The translations under genes were made by a program, and so were the position numbers. From assembly GCF_016937615.1 (NCBI RefSeq), contig NZ_JAFHKI010000055.1, positions 1 through 48,018 on the forward strand: a DNA stretch of 48,018 bases, written 5' to 3'. The notes beneath the pieces were generated by a model. That model ran no database searches and had not been told where the DNA came from. It saw nothing but the letters and a program-made list of their open reading frames with translations. The DNA is from Pseudomonas lactucae. Lineage in GTDB: Bacteria > Pseudomonadota > Gammaproteobacteria > Pseudomonadales > Pseudomonadaceae. This document shows, piece by piece, positions 15,148 to 24,679 of this stretch. Numbering within the stretch: the first letter of the stretch is position 1; the number at the start of each line of letters is the position of its first letter.

Positions 15148-15167
15148 AAACTACCGAGTGTAATTTT
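15148..15167. promoter_or_regulatory. Second operator-like site before tetR
   Basis: AAACTACCGAGTGTAATTTT shares the outer blocks AAACTAC and AGTGTAATT with the palindrome at 15100-15115 (read on the minus strand), but with a shorter centre. It is 26 bases before the TetR ATG, suited for autoregulation. Confidence 0.45.
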
Positions 15168-15192
15168 GCCGCCCAAGAGCCGAACGCTACCC

Positions 15193-15819
15193 ATGACTGC
15201 CCCTCTACGCCTCACCGACCGCAAACGCGAAGCCATCGTGGCTGCCGCCATCGCCGAGTTTCGGGCCAACGGCTTCGAGGTCACCAGCATGGACAAGATC
15301 GCCGCCACCGCCGGCGTTTCCAAGCGCACGGTGTACAACCACTTCCCCAGCAAGGAAGAGCTGTTCGCCGAAATCCTTCACCAGCTCTGGGCCAGCAGCG
15401 TGGCGCAACTGGACGTCAGCTACGCCAGCGACCGCCCCCTGCGCGAACAACTGCGCGGTTTGCTGGAAGCGAAGATGAAGATGATGTCGGATGCCAACTT
15501 TCTCGACCTGGCCCGAGTTGCCATTGCCGCCACTATCCATTCGCCGGAACGTGCGCAAGATATGGTCAACCGCCTGAGCCAACGCGAGGAAGGCTTCACC
15601 CAATGGGTACGCGCCGCCCAGCAAGACGGTCGCCTCTCCTGCACAGACCCGGCGTTTGCCGCCCACCAGATCCAGAGCATGCTCAAGGCCTTCGCCTTCT
15701 GGCCACAGATCACCCTGGGCCAACCCACCCTCGATGCAGCCAGCCAGGCCAGCGTGATTGAGTCGGCCATCGACCTGTTCCTGGCCGGTTACGAAATCAT
15801 CTCTCCTCGGCAGCCGTAA
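15193..15819 (+). CDS. TetR-family transcriptional regulator
   Basis: The protein has 208 residues from ATG 15193; the frame stays open upstream with a TTG at 15166, but the ATG fits the family length. The N-terminal TetR helix-turn-helix is clear: KREAIVAAAIAEFRANGFEVTSMDKIAATAGVSKRTVYNHFPSKEELFAEIL. The C-terminal ligand domain resembles the AefR-like group (FAFWPQITLGQP near the end). It diverges from the MBL-fold hydrolase gene and likely represses both through the sites at 15100-15167. The ligand is unknown. Confidence 0.9.
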   Translation: MTAPLRLTDRKREAIVAAAIAEFRANGFEVTSMDKIAATAGVSKRTVYNHFPSKEELFAEILHQLWASSVAQLDVSYASDRPLREQLRGLLEAKMKMMSDANFLDLARVAIAATIHSPERAQDMVNRLSQREEGFTQWVRAAQQDGRLSCTDPAFAAHQIQSMLKAFAFWPQITLGQPTLDAASQASVIESAIDLFLAGYEIISPRQP

Positions 15820-16009
15820 ACCTCGGTTGCATGCGCGACATTTAAGGTCGCTTTTGACGCATTCGCCCTCTGTTTTGCGCAAATGGCCTCTAAGGCCACT
15901 GATTATTCCAGCGCGAATCACAGACAATATTCACCCTTCTTATCCGATCAACGGTTAGCCCCGCGAGCGCGTGCTGTCGTACTGCAAAAACGAGCTGCCC
16001 CAGGAATCT

Positions 16010-17067
16010 ATGGAAAACAGACAAGGCAAAGGGCTTTCGTTCGCCAGGCGTATCTACAGGCCAAGGATCATCGGCGCCGCCATGTGCAGCATCGGCGTGA
16101 TCGCCGCCCTGTATCCACTGCCGATGCCTGGCTGGATCTGGGTGCTGCTGCTGATCAATGGCGTTGTCTGGCCGCACCTGGCGTATCAATGGCAACCCAT
16201 GCCAAAGTCCCCTACGACGCCGAACAGCGCAATCTGGTGTATGACGCGCTGTTCAGCGGGTTCTGGGCGGCCGCCTTGCAATTCACCCCGTTAACGACGG
16301 TGACGCTGCTGTCGATGGTGTCGATGAACAACGTCGCCGCCGGCGGCAAACGTCTGCTGTTGCGCGGCGCCCTGGCGCAGGTGCTTGGCGCAGCCGTGGC
16401 CGCTCTGCTGTTCGGCTTCAAGTTCAACCCCTCTGTCAGCCTGGAGCAGGTGTATGCCTGCCTGCCGATGCTGACCCTCTACCCCATGGCCATCGGCATG
16501 GTCTGCTACCAGTTGGCGATCAAATTGTCGGAACATAAACGCGCGCTCAGTGCCCTGAGCCGCATCGACAGTCTCACCGGGCTGCTCAATCACGGTTCGT
16601 GGAAAGACCTGCTGCACCTCAAATTCCACCAATGCCAGCAGCAACACAGCCAGGCCACCATCGCGCTGATCGACATCGACCACTTCAAACGGATCAACGA
16701 CACCCACGGCCATATCGTCGGTGATGCCGTACTGCGCCAACTGAGCCTGGAGTTGCGTCGAAACCTGCGGGACGAAGACCTGGCAGGGCGTTACGGTGGC
16801 GATGAGTTCTGTGTGATTCTTCCGCAAATGAGTCAGGAAGAAGCTGCGCGACGCATGGAACGCATGCGCGAAATCTTCAGCAACTACCGCAACCCGCAAA
16901 TCCCCGAACTGCGCGTGAGCCTGAGTATTGGTTTGGCGGATTACCAGCCCTTCTTCAATGATGCCGCCATGTGGCTCAACGCTGCGGACCGGGCGCTGTA
17001 TGCAGCCAAGGACACGGGGCGCAACCGCGTGAATGTGAGCGACGCGCTCGTCGCCCGTACGGCTTGA
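16010..17067 (+). pseudogene. Membrane diguanylate cyclase (MASE2-like + GGDEF), one-base frameshift
   Basis: The start is ATG 16010 after AGGA. The N-terminus has hydrophobic segments (ICGAAMCSIGVIAALY-like and WIWVLLLINGVVW) and the WPHLAYQW signature of MASE2 sensors. The frame breaks near 16191, where CAATGGCAACCC looks like CAATGGGCAACCC with one G lost, and continues in the next frame (VPYDAEQRNLVYDALFSGFW, further membrane helices). It ends with a full GGDEF domain whose active loop is GGDEF (in RYGGDEFCVILPQ) and IDIDHFKRINDTHGH. An intact product would make c-di-GMP at the inner membrane. The repaired length is ~353 residues. A BdlA-like c-di-GMP-linked sensor follows. Confidence 0.85.
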
Positions 17068-17332
17068 AGCCATCGCACCACATCGCGGCTGAATGTCCTG
17101 GCTGGCGGTGGCAAAAAAAAGCAAAATGCCACCACTGGTCGCCATCCCAAAAAAGGTCCTGTCCCTGAGGCGAACTTCTCATCAGGCTGATCACTCTTAA
17201 CCCTCTGTTACCCCCCGCTGTCAGCATCAGGACGCTGGCAATGAGCACGTCAACCGTAGGCCCGGCGCCGAACGGGGCAGGCGCCCATGCATGGAACCCC
17301 CCGACGACGTTTGCTTGCCCGAGCCATCGAAC

Positions 17333-18652
17333 ATGCTATTCAACGCGCATAAAAAAACCATCCATTCGCTGCAATGCACGGTCGCTCATCAGGCCAGTAT
17401 GCTGGACGCGATCGAGCGCTCCATGGCGGTAATCGAATTCGACCTGCAAGGCACGGTGCTGCGGGCCAATGACAATCTGCTCAAGACCCTGCACTACCGC
17501 GCCGAGCAGATCGTGGGCCAGCCCCATCGGATGCTGTGTACACCGACGTACGCCCGTAGCGCCGAGTACCAGCAGTTATGGTCAAACTTGCGCCGTGGTC
17601 AATTCCAATCCGGGACGTTCGAACGCGTGGCTGGCAACGGTCAATCGGTATGGCTGGAGGCCAGTTACAACCCGGTGCGCGATGACACCGGCCAAGTGAT
17701 CAAGGTGGTGAAGTACGCCATGAATGTCACCTCGCGCCTGCAAGCCGAAAGCGAAGCCAACGCCAAACTGGAAGCCATCGGCCGGGCGATGGCGGTGATC
17801 GAGTTCAACCTCGATGGCAGCATCATTACGGCCAATGCAAACTTCCTGCAGCGTATGGGCTACAGCCTGGCGCAGATCCAGGGCCAGCATCACCGCCTGT
17901 TCTGTACGCCGGCGTTGGCCAACAGCTCGGCGTACCGCGATTTCTGGCAGCGCCTGAACCAGGGCGAGTTCTTCAGCGGCCAATTCGAGCGCGTGGATAA
18001 AAACGGCCGGCCGGTCTGGCTCGAAGCCAACTACAGCCCGGTGTACGACGCCAGCGGGCGGCTGTGCAAGGTGGTGAAGTTCGCCTCGGACGTGACGGAC
18101 ATGGTCCAGCAACATGCCGCCGATACGGCAAGCGCCGCCCAGGCGTATCACATCTCCCTCAACACCCGGGACATTGCTGAAAAAGGCGCCGAGGTGATCC
18201 AGCAAAGCGCCAGCGACATGCGCAACATCGCCGCCGACATCGACAGTTCATCGCACCTGATTGCCAAGCTGGGCGAGCGTTCGCAGCAAATCAGCACCAT
18301 CGTCAACACCATTCGCGGCATCGCCGACCAGACCAACCTGCTGGCCCTCAACGCGGCCATCGAGGCGGCACGGGCGGGCGAGCAAGGACGCGGGTTTGCC
18401 GTGGTGGCCGATGAAGTTCGGCAACTGGCCGCGCGCACCAGCGGCTCGACCACGGAAATCTCCAGCATGATCGCGATGATCCAGGACGAGACCCGCCAGG
18501 CCATCGACAGCATGGACGGCACCCGCGACCGCGCAGCCCAGGGCGTGGACCTGGCCAACCGCGCCGGCACGGTGATTTTGCAGATTCGCCAAGGCACCAG
18601 CGAGGCGGTGCAGGCGGTGAGCGCGTTTGCCAATGAGCGTGGTGGCCGCTGA
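17333..18652 (+). CDS. bdlA: BdlA-like PAS-PAS methyl-accepting chemotaxis protein
   Basis: The protein has ~439 residues from ATG 17333 (an upstream ATG at 17291 is also in frame; neither has a strong ribosome site). There are two tandem PAS domains ([21 protein letters not shown] and [21 protein letters not shown], each ending VKYA or VKFASDVT), then the MCP signalling domain with hairpin core [36 protein letters not shown] sequence. There is no membrane segment, so it is cytoplasmic. The arrangement matches P. aeruginosa BdlA, which promotes biofilm dispersion and responds to c-di-GMP level. Position next to a GGDEF gene is consistent with that role. Confidence 0.85.
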   Translation: MLFNAHKKTIHSLQCTVAHQASMLDAIERSMAVIEFDLQGTVLRANDNLLKTLHYRAEQIVGQPHRMLCTPTYARSAEYQQLWSNLRRGQFQSGTFERVAGNGQSVWLEASYNPVRDDTGQVIKVVKYAMNVTSRLQAESEANAKLEAIGRAMAVIEFNLDGSIITANANFLQRMGYSLAQIQGQHHRLFCTPALANSSAYRDFWQRLNQGEFFSGQFERVDKNGRPVWLEANYSPVYDASGRLCKVVKFASDVTDMVQQHAADTASAAQAYHISLNTRDIAEKGAEVIQQSASDMRNIAADIDSSSHLIAKLGERSQQISTIVNTIRGIADQTNLLALNAAIEAARAGEQGRGFAVVADEVRQLAARTSGSTTEISSMIAMIQDETRQAIDSMDGTRDRAAQGVDLANRAGTVILQIRQGTSEAVQAVSAFANERGGR

Positions 18653-18735
18653 GCAGGCCTTGGTTATTCATGCGTCAGACAGGTCGCCACGGCTATAGTG
18701 AAAGCCTGTCTCAACGCTGATGACCCGAGCTCGCC

Positions 18736-19257
18736 ATGATCCCAGAAAAGTCCAAAACCGCGCCTGTCGACCACCTGCGTTTCCACCGTCCCCATGCCCA
18801 CCTGGCCCCCACGTTCGGCAACGACACCTTTGCGCTCAGGGCCGAAGCCTTCGCCCGCTTCTTCGGCACCCCCACCTTTCTGGGTGCGCAAACGGCGATC
18901 GTGGTGCTGTGGGTGACGCTGAACGCGACCGGCGTCACCCACTTTGACGTCTACCCGTTCATCCTGCTCAACCTGGCCTTCAGCCTGCAATCGGCGTATG
19001 CCGCGCCCTTGATCCTGCTGGCCCAGACGCGTCAGGCCGCGCGCGACAAAGCCCAATCCGATGCCGACGCCCAGCACCGCGAAGCACTGGCGATTGCCAA
19101 CACCGAGCGTCAGGCCCAGGCCGAACAAACCACCAAACAGTTGCTCGAATTGCTGGAACAAAACACCCGGCTGACCGAAATGACCAAGCAACTGACGGAA
19201 CACATCGACAGCCTGACGTGCGAAATGCATGAGCACTTCGTACGAAAACCTCAGTAA
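18736..19257 (+). CDS. DUF1003 membrane protein
   Basis: The protein has 173 residues. Residues ~35-65 contain the FFGTPTFLGAQTAIVVLWVTLN helix and ~75-100 the FILLNLAFSLQSAYAAPLILLAQTRQ segment typical of DUF1003, giving two membrane helices. The C-terminal ~75 residues form a coiled coil (EALAIANTERQAQAEQTTKQLLELLEQNTRLTEM). Function is unknown in the family. It is a stand-alone gene between bdlA and a minus-strand LysR gene. Confidence 0.85.
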   Translation: MIPEKSKTAPVDHLRFHRPHAHLAPTFGNDTFALRAEAFARFFGTPTFLGAQTAIVVLWVTLNATGVTHFDVYPFILLNLAFSLQSAYAAPLILLAQTRQAARDKAQSDADAQHREALAIANTERQAQAEQTTKQLLELLEQNTRLTEMTKQLTEHIDSLTCEMHEHFVRKPQ

Positions 19258-19270
19258 TCCACTCCTACAT

Positions 19271-20167
19271 TTAGACCTGGTTGCGTCCGGTGTTTAAGCG
19301 CACATGCCGCGCCAGCTCATCAAACAGCGTCACTACCGAGCGCAGAGCCCGGCAATCCGGGCGCGTGAGCAACCACAGCGCCGTGTCATGCCCGGCCAAT
19401 GCAGGGCCCAGTGTTTGCAGGCGTTCATCCAGTAAAAAATCCGGCAACGCCGCCGCCCCCAGCCCGGCACGCACCAACTCGGTGACAGACAACATGCTGT
19501 TGCAACGATAGCTGAGGCGTACGCTCGGCAGATGCTCGTGACGCCAGGCGACGGTGGGGTGGTCGGGCAGAAAGTCATCCGGCGCGATCCAGGCCAGCTC
19601 GGCCAGCTCGCGGCCCACATGGTCACGGGCGTAGTCGGCACTGGCGCAGACTTGGTACGCCACCGTACCGAGGCAACGTCCCACCAGATGCTCGGGCGGC
19701 GTTCTGGTCAGGCGCAGGGCGATATCCGCATCGCGGCGGCTGAGGTTGGCGAAATCATTGGAGGTGCTCAGCTCCAGCGTGAGCGCCGGATACCGCGGCA
19801 TGAACTGCGCCAGCGCCGGCAATAACAGACCTTGCAGTACCGAGTCGGTACAGGTCAGGCGCACCGTGCCGCTGATCACTTCACCGCCCTGCTCCACCCC
19901 GATGCGCGCGGCCTCCAGGGCTTGCTCGGCGCGCTCGGCCTGCTGCGCCAGATGGCTGGCCAGGCTGGTGGGCAAGTAACCGGCGCGGCTTTTTTCAAAC
20001 AGCGTCTGGCCGAGCGCCGCCTCCAGGCGGCGTACTGCGCGAAATACCGTCGACACGTCCACCCGCAACAGCGCCGCCGCCCTCGCCAGGCTGCCGCCAC
20101 GCACCAGGGCGAGGATCAGGGACAGGTCGGGATAGTCAATTGAGTAGTGCGTCGCTGCATTGAGCAT
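19271..20167 (-). CDS. LysR-family regulator, divergent from a GATase-like gene
   Basis: The protein has 298 residues from ATG 20167 (MLNAATHYSIDYPDL); the longer open frame upstream overlaps the divergent gene and is rejected. The HTH region is LVRGGSLARAAALLRVDVSTVFRAVRRLEAALGQTLFEKSRAGY. The effector domain is typical (GTVRLTCTDSVLQGLLLPALAQF). It lies 78 bases from the start of the divergent GATase-like/monooxygenase gene pair and probably controls it. T-rich LysR box candidates occur between them but no single site stands out. Confidence 0.88.
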   Translation of the reverse strand: MLNAATHYSIDYPDLSLILALVRGGSLARAAALLRVDVSTVFRAVRRLEAALGQTLFEKSRAGYLPTSLASHLAQQAERAEQALEAARIGVEQGGEVISGTVRLTCTDSVLQGLLLPALAQFMPRYPALTLELSTSNDFANLSRRDADIALRLTRTPPEHLVGRCLGTVAYQVCASADYARDHVGRELAELAWIAPDDFLPDHPTVAWRHEHLPSVRLSYRCNSMLSVTELVRAGLGAAALPDFLLDERLQTLGPALAGHDTALWLLTRPDCRALRSVVTLFDELARHVRLNTGRNQV

Positions 20168-20245
20168 GTGGGCAAACGCCAATATTGATTGCGTGGACGC
20201 CAATCTATAGTGCGTACCAGGACACCACAAGCCACGGGATACGCA

Positions 20246-20947
20246 ATGAACGCTCGCACTGTGCACCTCGCCCTGATCGGCGACTACAACCCCGGAGTCA
20301 TCGCTCATCAGGCCATTCCCGTGGCACTGGAGCAGGCCGCCGGCGCCCTGGGCCTGAGCGTGCGTCCCCAATGGCTCGACACGGACAGACTCCCCGACAC
20401 CCTGCACGATTTCGACGGTTTCTGGTGCGTGCCCGCCAGCCCCTACCGTGACGCCGATGGCGCCCTGCGGGCGATCCGTTTTGCCCGCGAACAACGCCGA
20501 CCGTTCCTGGGCACCTGCGGCGGTTTTCAACATGCGGTGCTCGAATATGCCCGCAATGTAATGGGCTGGGCCGACGCCGAGCATGGCGAACTGGCGCCGG
20601 ATGCCAAGCGCGCCGTCATCACGCCCCTGAGCTGCGCCTTGGTGGAAACCACCGATACCTTACGTCTGGCGCCCTACACGCGCATTTCCGAGGCCTACGG
20701 CCGCCTGGATATCGAAGAAGGTTATCGCTGTCGCTACGGCATGAACCCCGCATTCGCCAGCGCATTGCTGGAGGGCGACCTGATCCCCACCGGCCATGAC
20801 TCGGCAGGCGACCTGCGGGCCGTGGAGTTGCTCGATCATCCCTTCTACGTCGCCACCCTATTCCAACCCGAACGCGCGGCGCTCAAAGGCATCACGCCGG
20901 CCCTGGCGATCGCCCTGCTCCAGGCCTGCCAGGCGCAATCGGCATGA
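20246..20947 (+). CDS. CTP-synthase C-terminal-like class I glutamine amidotransferase protein
   Basis: The protein has 233 residues from ATG 20246. VHLALIGDYNPGVIAHQAIPVALE at the N-terminus and the nucleophile elbow FLGTCGGFQHAVLEYARNVMG resemble the glutaminase domain of CTP synthase without the synthetase half, a family usually named CTP synthase C-terminal region-related protein. The Cys of GTCGG is present; a C-terminal HPFYVATLFQPER segment supplies the His/Glu side. The acceptor is unknown. It shares ATGA with the following monooxygenase-like gene and diverges from a LysR regulator. Confidence 0.85.
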   Translation: MNARTVHLALIGDYNPGVIAHQAIPVALEQAAGALGLSVRPQWLDTDRLPDTLHDFDGFWCVPASPYRDADGALRAIRFAREQRRPFLGTCGGFQHAVLEYARNVMGWADAEHGELAPDAKRAVITPLSCALVETTDTLRLAPYTRISEAYGRLDIEEGYRCRYGMNPAFASALLEGDLIPTGHDSAGDLRAVELLDHPFYVATLFQPERAALKGITPALAIALLQACQAQSA

Positions 20948-21288
20948 TCGCCAAGACGCCCGCCCCACCCTACTACGCGGTGATTTTCAGCTCACTGCGC
21001 ACCGACGGCGATCAAGGTTACTTTGATGCTGCCGGCCGCATGCTGGAACTGGCGCGGGAACAACCGGGGTTTCTCGGGGTGGAATCCGCGCGTGAGGATG
21101 GCCTGGGGATTACCGTGTCGTATTGGCGCAGCGAGGCAGCAATCCTGGCCTGGAAGCAGCAGGTCGAGCACCGGGCTGTGCGTGAGCAGGGGCGCTCCAC
21201 CTGGTACTCGGCGTTTCATACGCGGGTATGCAAGGTGGAACGAGACTACGTATTCCAGCATTGCTCTTCACATGATCTGAAAAAGTGA
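20944..21288 (+). CDS. Antibiotic-biosynthesis-monooxygenase-like (ABM) domain protein
   Basis: The protein has 114 residues, a single dimeric alpha/beta-barrel half: YYAVIFSSLRTDGDQGYFDAAGRMLELAREQPGFLGVES, then ITVSYWRSEAAILAWKQQVEHRAVREQGRSTWYSAFHTRVCKVERDY. This is the family of small heme- or flavin-independent monooxygenases that also includes stress proteins. The start ATG overlaps the stop of the GATase-like gene (ATGA), so the two are co-translated. Confidence 0.85.
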   Translation: MIAKTPAPPYYAVIFSSLRTDGDQGYFDAAGRMLELAREQPGFLGVESAREDGLGITVSYWRSEAAILAWKQQVEHRAVREQGRSTWYSAFHTRVCKVERDYVFQHCSSHDLKK

Positions 21289-21292
21289 CCCC

Positions 21293-21616
21293 CTAGCTCA
21301 CCAAACTGCGCAACGCACTGATCTGTGGAATCTCTACCCGCCGCATATACACGCGCAACGGCTCGGTGATGTTGATGCGATCGTCGATGTTTTGGTCGAG
21401 CAGCAACTGGATGCGCTCGCGCGACAGCGTCATGGTTTGCTCGGGGGCCGGCAGCCAGACGAATTCGGCGGTGGGAATGATGCCGTCATCGGCCACGTCC
21501 ATGCCGAAGGCATCTTCGCTGAAACGTACGATGTACTGGCCGATCTTGCGGTTGAGGCCGACAAAACCCTGGAGTTGATCGGCGGCCTGGCAGATAAGTT
21601 CGGATGTAATGCGCAT
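21293..21616 (-). CDS. Conserved hypothetical protein (107 aa)
   Basis: ATG 21616 is preceded by a GAGG site seven bases upstream; the longer frame to 21757 lacks one. The protein is soluble and mostly helical at the N-terminus (MRITSELICQAADQLQGFVGLNRKIGQYIVRFSEDAFGMDV), followed by a polar C-terminus (RERIQLLLDQNIDDRINITEPLRVYMRRVEIP). I recall similar uncharacterised proteins in pseudomonads but know no function. It converges on the ABM gene with a 4-base gap. Confidence 0.7.
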   Translation of the reverse strand: MRITSELICQAADQLQGFVGLNRKIGQYIVRFSEDAFGMDVADDGIIPTAEFVWLPAPEQTMTLSRERIQLLLDQNIDDRINITEPLRVYMRRVEIPQISALRSLVS

Positions 21617-21848
21617 GGTAAACCTCAATGAAAAGCCCCACAGGGGCCGGAAAGATGGTTTACACGCGTGGCAGAAATTACCGTCCTCTGGCGGGCCGGC
21701 TTGGGACAGGAGTATTGCAATGCGCTGCCAAAAAACCAAGAAAATTGGCGCCCGCACACGTTAATGTCGGTTTGGTGATAGCGCCTTTCGCAATCAATTG
21801 TTAAAAAGGAGGCCTTCTCAAAGCTACCTCCACGAAAGGACTTCGCAT

Positions 21849-22976
21849 ATGCCGGTCACGTTTACCAAGAGCGCCTTGCTGCTGGCGCTGATGCTCGGCC
21901 TGGGCCAGGCACAGGCTGCCGACCCGATCAGCCCGGCTGAACTGGCCACAAACGAAGGCATTCCCTACCCCGCCGTGATCGCCCACCGTGGCGCCTCGTA
22001 CGACGCGCCCGAATCCACAGCCGCGGCCTACAAGGTCGCGCGCGACCTGGGCGCCGACTACCTGGAACTGGACCTGCAGCGCAGCAAGGACGGCGTGCTG
22101 TTCGCCTTGCACGACAACAACCTGCAACGTACCACCGACGTGGCCAGCAAGTTCCCCGAGCGCAAAGACGCGCCGGCCAACGAGTTCACCTGGAAGGAAC
22201 TGCAAACCCTCGACGCCGGCAGTTGGTTCAACGCCGCCTACCCGGACCGCGCACGTCCTGGCTTCGTCGGCCTGAAGATCCTGAGCCTGGACGACATCAT
22301 CAAGATCGCCGAGGGCAACCCGCAGCACAAACCGGGCCTGTACATCGAAACCAAGGAGCCCAAGCAATTCCCGGGCATCGAAGCCGACCTGAAAAACAAG
22401 CTGCTGGACAAAGGCTGGCTGAGCTCCGCCGGCTCCAAACTGGGCAAGAGCAACACCGGCGTTGGCCAGGGTAAAGGCCGCGTGGTGCTGCAAACCTTCG
22501 AAACCGCCAGCCTCAAAGAGCTGCAGAAAGAAATGCCCAACACCCCGAAGATCCTGCTGTTGTGGGTGGGTGAAGGCAGCATCGAGCCGAAATCCAAGCA
22601 GACCTTCGCCGAATCCGGCGAGCCGACCAAGGCCGCCTACTACGCCAAGCAGGAGCCGAAAGACGCCGCCGAATTCGAAAAATGGGTCGACGAAGCCAAA
22701 AGCCTCGGCGCCATCGGCACCGGCCCGTCGGCTGAACTGACCGACCATGGTGACCAGAGCTACACCGACCTGGTGAAACCTGAAATGAACAAGCTGACCC
22801 ACGACAAGGGCCTGCTGGTGCACGTGTACACCGTGGATGAGCCGGTGGACTTCGAAAAAGTCATGAAGGCCGGCGTCGACGGCATCTTCACCAACCGCGC
22901 CGCCGAACTGCTGAAGTTCTACAAGCGCTGGCCGTCGTCGAGCGTGCAGGATTTGCTCAACGACTATAAGTACTAA
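21849..22976 (+). CDS. glpQ: Periplasmic glycerophosphodiester phosphodiesterase
   Basis: The protein has 375 residues from ATG 21849 (GAAAGGA site upstream). A signal peptide (KSALLLALMLGLGQAQA, cleavage after about residue 23) sends it to the periplasm. The GDPD TIM-barrel motifs are present: AHRGASYDAPEST with H46 and E55, ELDLQRSKDG with E73/D75, and LHDNNLQRTTD with H88. It hydrolyses glycerophosphodiesters to glycerol-3-phosphate and an alcohol. The length matches periplasmic GlpQ. It is followed by the PepSY gene in the same direction. Confidence 0.92.
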   Translation: MPVTFTKSALLLALMLGLGQAQAADPISPAELATNEGIPYPAVIAHRGASYDAPESTAAAYKVARDLGADYLELDLQRSKDGVLFALHDNNLQRTTDVASKFPERKDAPANEFTWKELQTLDAGSWFNAAYPDRARPGFVGLKILSLDDIIKIAEGNPQHKPGLYIETKEPKQFPGIEADLKNKLLDKGWLSSAGSKLGKSNTGVGQGKGRVVLQTFETASLKELQKEMPNTPKILLLWVGEGSIEPKSKQTFAESGEPTKAAYYAKQEPKDAAEFEKWVDEAKSLGAIGTGPSAELTDHGDQSYTDLVKPEMNKLTHDKGLLVHVYTVDEPVDFEKVMKAGVDGIFTNRAAELLKFYKRWPSSSVQDLLNDYKY

Positions 22977-23067
22977 CCTAGTCGGTGGCTGTGCGCCATT
23001 AAGGATGAGTTAAGTTGCGCTGGTTAATCTGGCGCTACTTAAACAGCTAACCCAAAAAGGACACACC

Positions 23068-23381
23068 ATGAAAACTTTGACCGCTTTGTTCGCCGCCACC
23101 GCCCTGACCGTGACTGCCGGCCTGGCCCAGGCTGATGTTCGTCCGGATCACGTCGAAGGCCTGGTCAAGTCCGGCGCCGTGATGCAGTTCGACAAACTCA
23201 ACGCCGCGCCGTGGCCACTCACCCAGGCGCGACGATTACCGATACCGAACTGGACAACAAACACGGTGTCGCCAATGAGTATGTCTACGAAGTCGACCTG
23301 ACCGACACCGCGGGCAAGAAGTTTGAAGTCAAGCTCGACGCCAAGACGGGCGCCGTGCTGGAAAACAAACAAGACAACTGA
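23068..23381 (+). pseudogene. Small periplasmic PepSY-domain protein, one-base frameshift
   Basis: The start is ATG 23068 after AAAGGA. A signal peptide (TALFAATALTVTAGLAQA) leads into ADVRPDHVEGLVKSGAVMQFDKLNAA. The frame is lost near 23208, where CGCGCC looks like CGCGGCC with one G missing, and the expected sequence continues in the other frame (HPGATITDTELDN, VYEVDLTDTAGKKFEVKLDAKTGAVLE) to TGA 23379. The repaired length is ~105 residues. PepSY proteins are thought to inhibit or chaperone secreted proteins. A strong terminator follows. Confidence 0.8.
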
Positions 23382-23397
23382 GTTGCCCCACACGCAA

Positions 23398-23428
23398 CCG
23401 CGCCACCTTCGGGTGGCGCGGTTTTTTT
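23398..23428 (+). terminator. Rho-independent terminator after the PepSY gene
   Basis: The 10-bp stem CCGCGCCACC / GGTGGCGCGG has a TTCG loop, followed by seven T. It begins 17 bases after the PepSY stop codon. Confidence 0.93.
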
Positions 23429-23530
23429 ATCGACGCTGCCAAACCGTCACATAACCGTCATACAGCCTTGCAATGATTCGCCCACGCGATCCTGTGAAAC
23501 GTCCTACAGGCGCTTTCTCTGCGAGCCTCC

Positions 23531-24549
23531 ATGAACCACAGCCTTGACCACAGCCACCAGGATTCCGATCTGTTTGGCTTGCTTTACGGTTTTCGTTTTC
23601 GCCCCGGTGAAAAGGGCGAGCAGATTGATTCAGCCACCGCGCTGGCCGCCTTGCAGCAGCCCCAGGCCCCGGAAGAATTCCTGTGGCTGCACCTGAACCT
23701 GGCCCACGCCGCCTGCGAGCGCTGGATGCAGGCGCACCTGGAGTTGCCGGAAGAGTTCTTTGAAGCCCTGCATGAGGGCTCACGCTCCACGCGCATCGAA
23801 CACGTCGACTCGGCCTTGCTGGCGGTGGTCAACGACGTGGTGTTCAACTTCAGCAGCATGGTCTCGTCCGACATTTCCACGTTGTGGGTGTGCGCCCGCA
23901 GTCGCCTGTTGATCAGCGCGCGCCTGCAACCGCTGCACTCGGTGGACAAGTTGCGTTCATCGGTCAAGGCCGGTGAACACTTCCGCTCGCCGCTGGAACT
24001 GCTGGTGCACCTGCTGCGCGACCAGGGTGAAGTGCTGACGCAGATCGTGCGCAAGACCAGCATCAGCGTCGACCATATCGAAGACCAGTTGCTGTCCTCG
24101 CGCCTGTCCACCAACCGCGCCGAACTGGGCGCGCGCGCCGGGTACTGGTGCGCCTGCAACGCCTGCTGGCGCTGGAGCCGGGTTCGCTGTTGCGCTTGCT
24201 CAATCGCCCACCGCAATGGCTGCAAAAGGAAGACGTGAAGGAATTGCGCAAATCCACCGAGGAGTTTGCGCTGATCATCAACGACCTGACGGCGCTGGGC
24301 GAGCGCATCAAGTTGTTGCAGGAAGAGATCGCCGCCAACCTCAACGAGCAAACCAACCGCACTCTGTTCACCCTTACGGTGGTGACGGTACTGGCGCTGC
24401 CGATCAACATCATCGCCGGTTTCTTTGGCATGAACGTGGGCGGTGTGCCGCTATCCCAGGATCCGGAGGGCTTCTGGATTCTGGTGGCGTTGGTCGCGAC
24501 GTTTACCTTGATTGCCGGGCGTTGGGCCTTCCGCAAATTCTCTAATTGA
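23531..24549 (+). pseudogene. zntB: ZntB/CorA-family cation channel, one-base frameshift
   Basis: From ATG 23531 the large cytoplasmic N-terminal domain is read (LWLHLNLAHAACERWM, RSTRIEHVDSALLAVVNDV) up to about 24135. A missing base in the CGCGCGCG stretch then shifts the frame. The C-terminus follows in the next frame: long helix (EEFALIINDLTALGERIKLLQEEIAANLNEQ), two membrane helices with the pore-end motif GFFGMNVGG, and a short tail. The repaired length ~339 residues fits ZntB, a zinc/cation transporter of the CorA family. CorA-type Mg2+ transport is an alternative. Confidence 0.82.
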
Positions 24550-24679
24550 AATGCGGTCAACTGTGGGATGTTGTAGACCAGCGGCATAGCCAATCCCGCA
24601 AACACTGATCTATCGCAGCATCTTTGTAACATTCTGCAATGACTATGAACGACATCCTTCATTACCTGGATGCTCCGGC

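Noticed and set aside
21801..22823. A 340-codon open frame opposite glpQ
   Set aside because: Antisense shadow of glpQ; Gln/Val-rich and without a start site.
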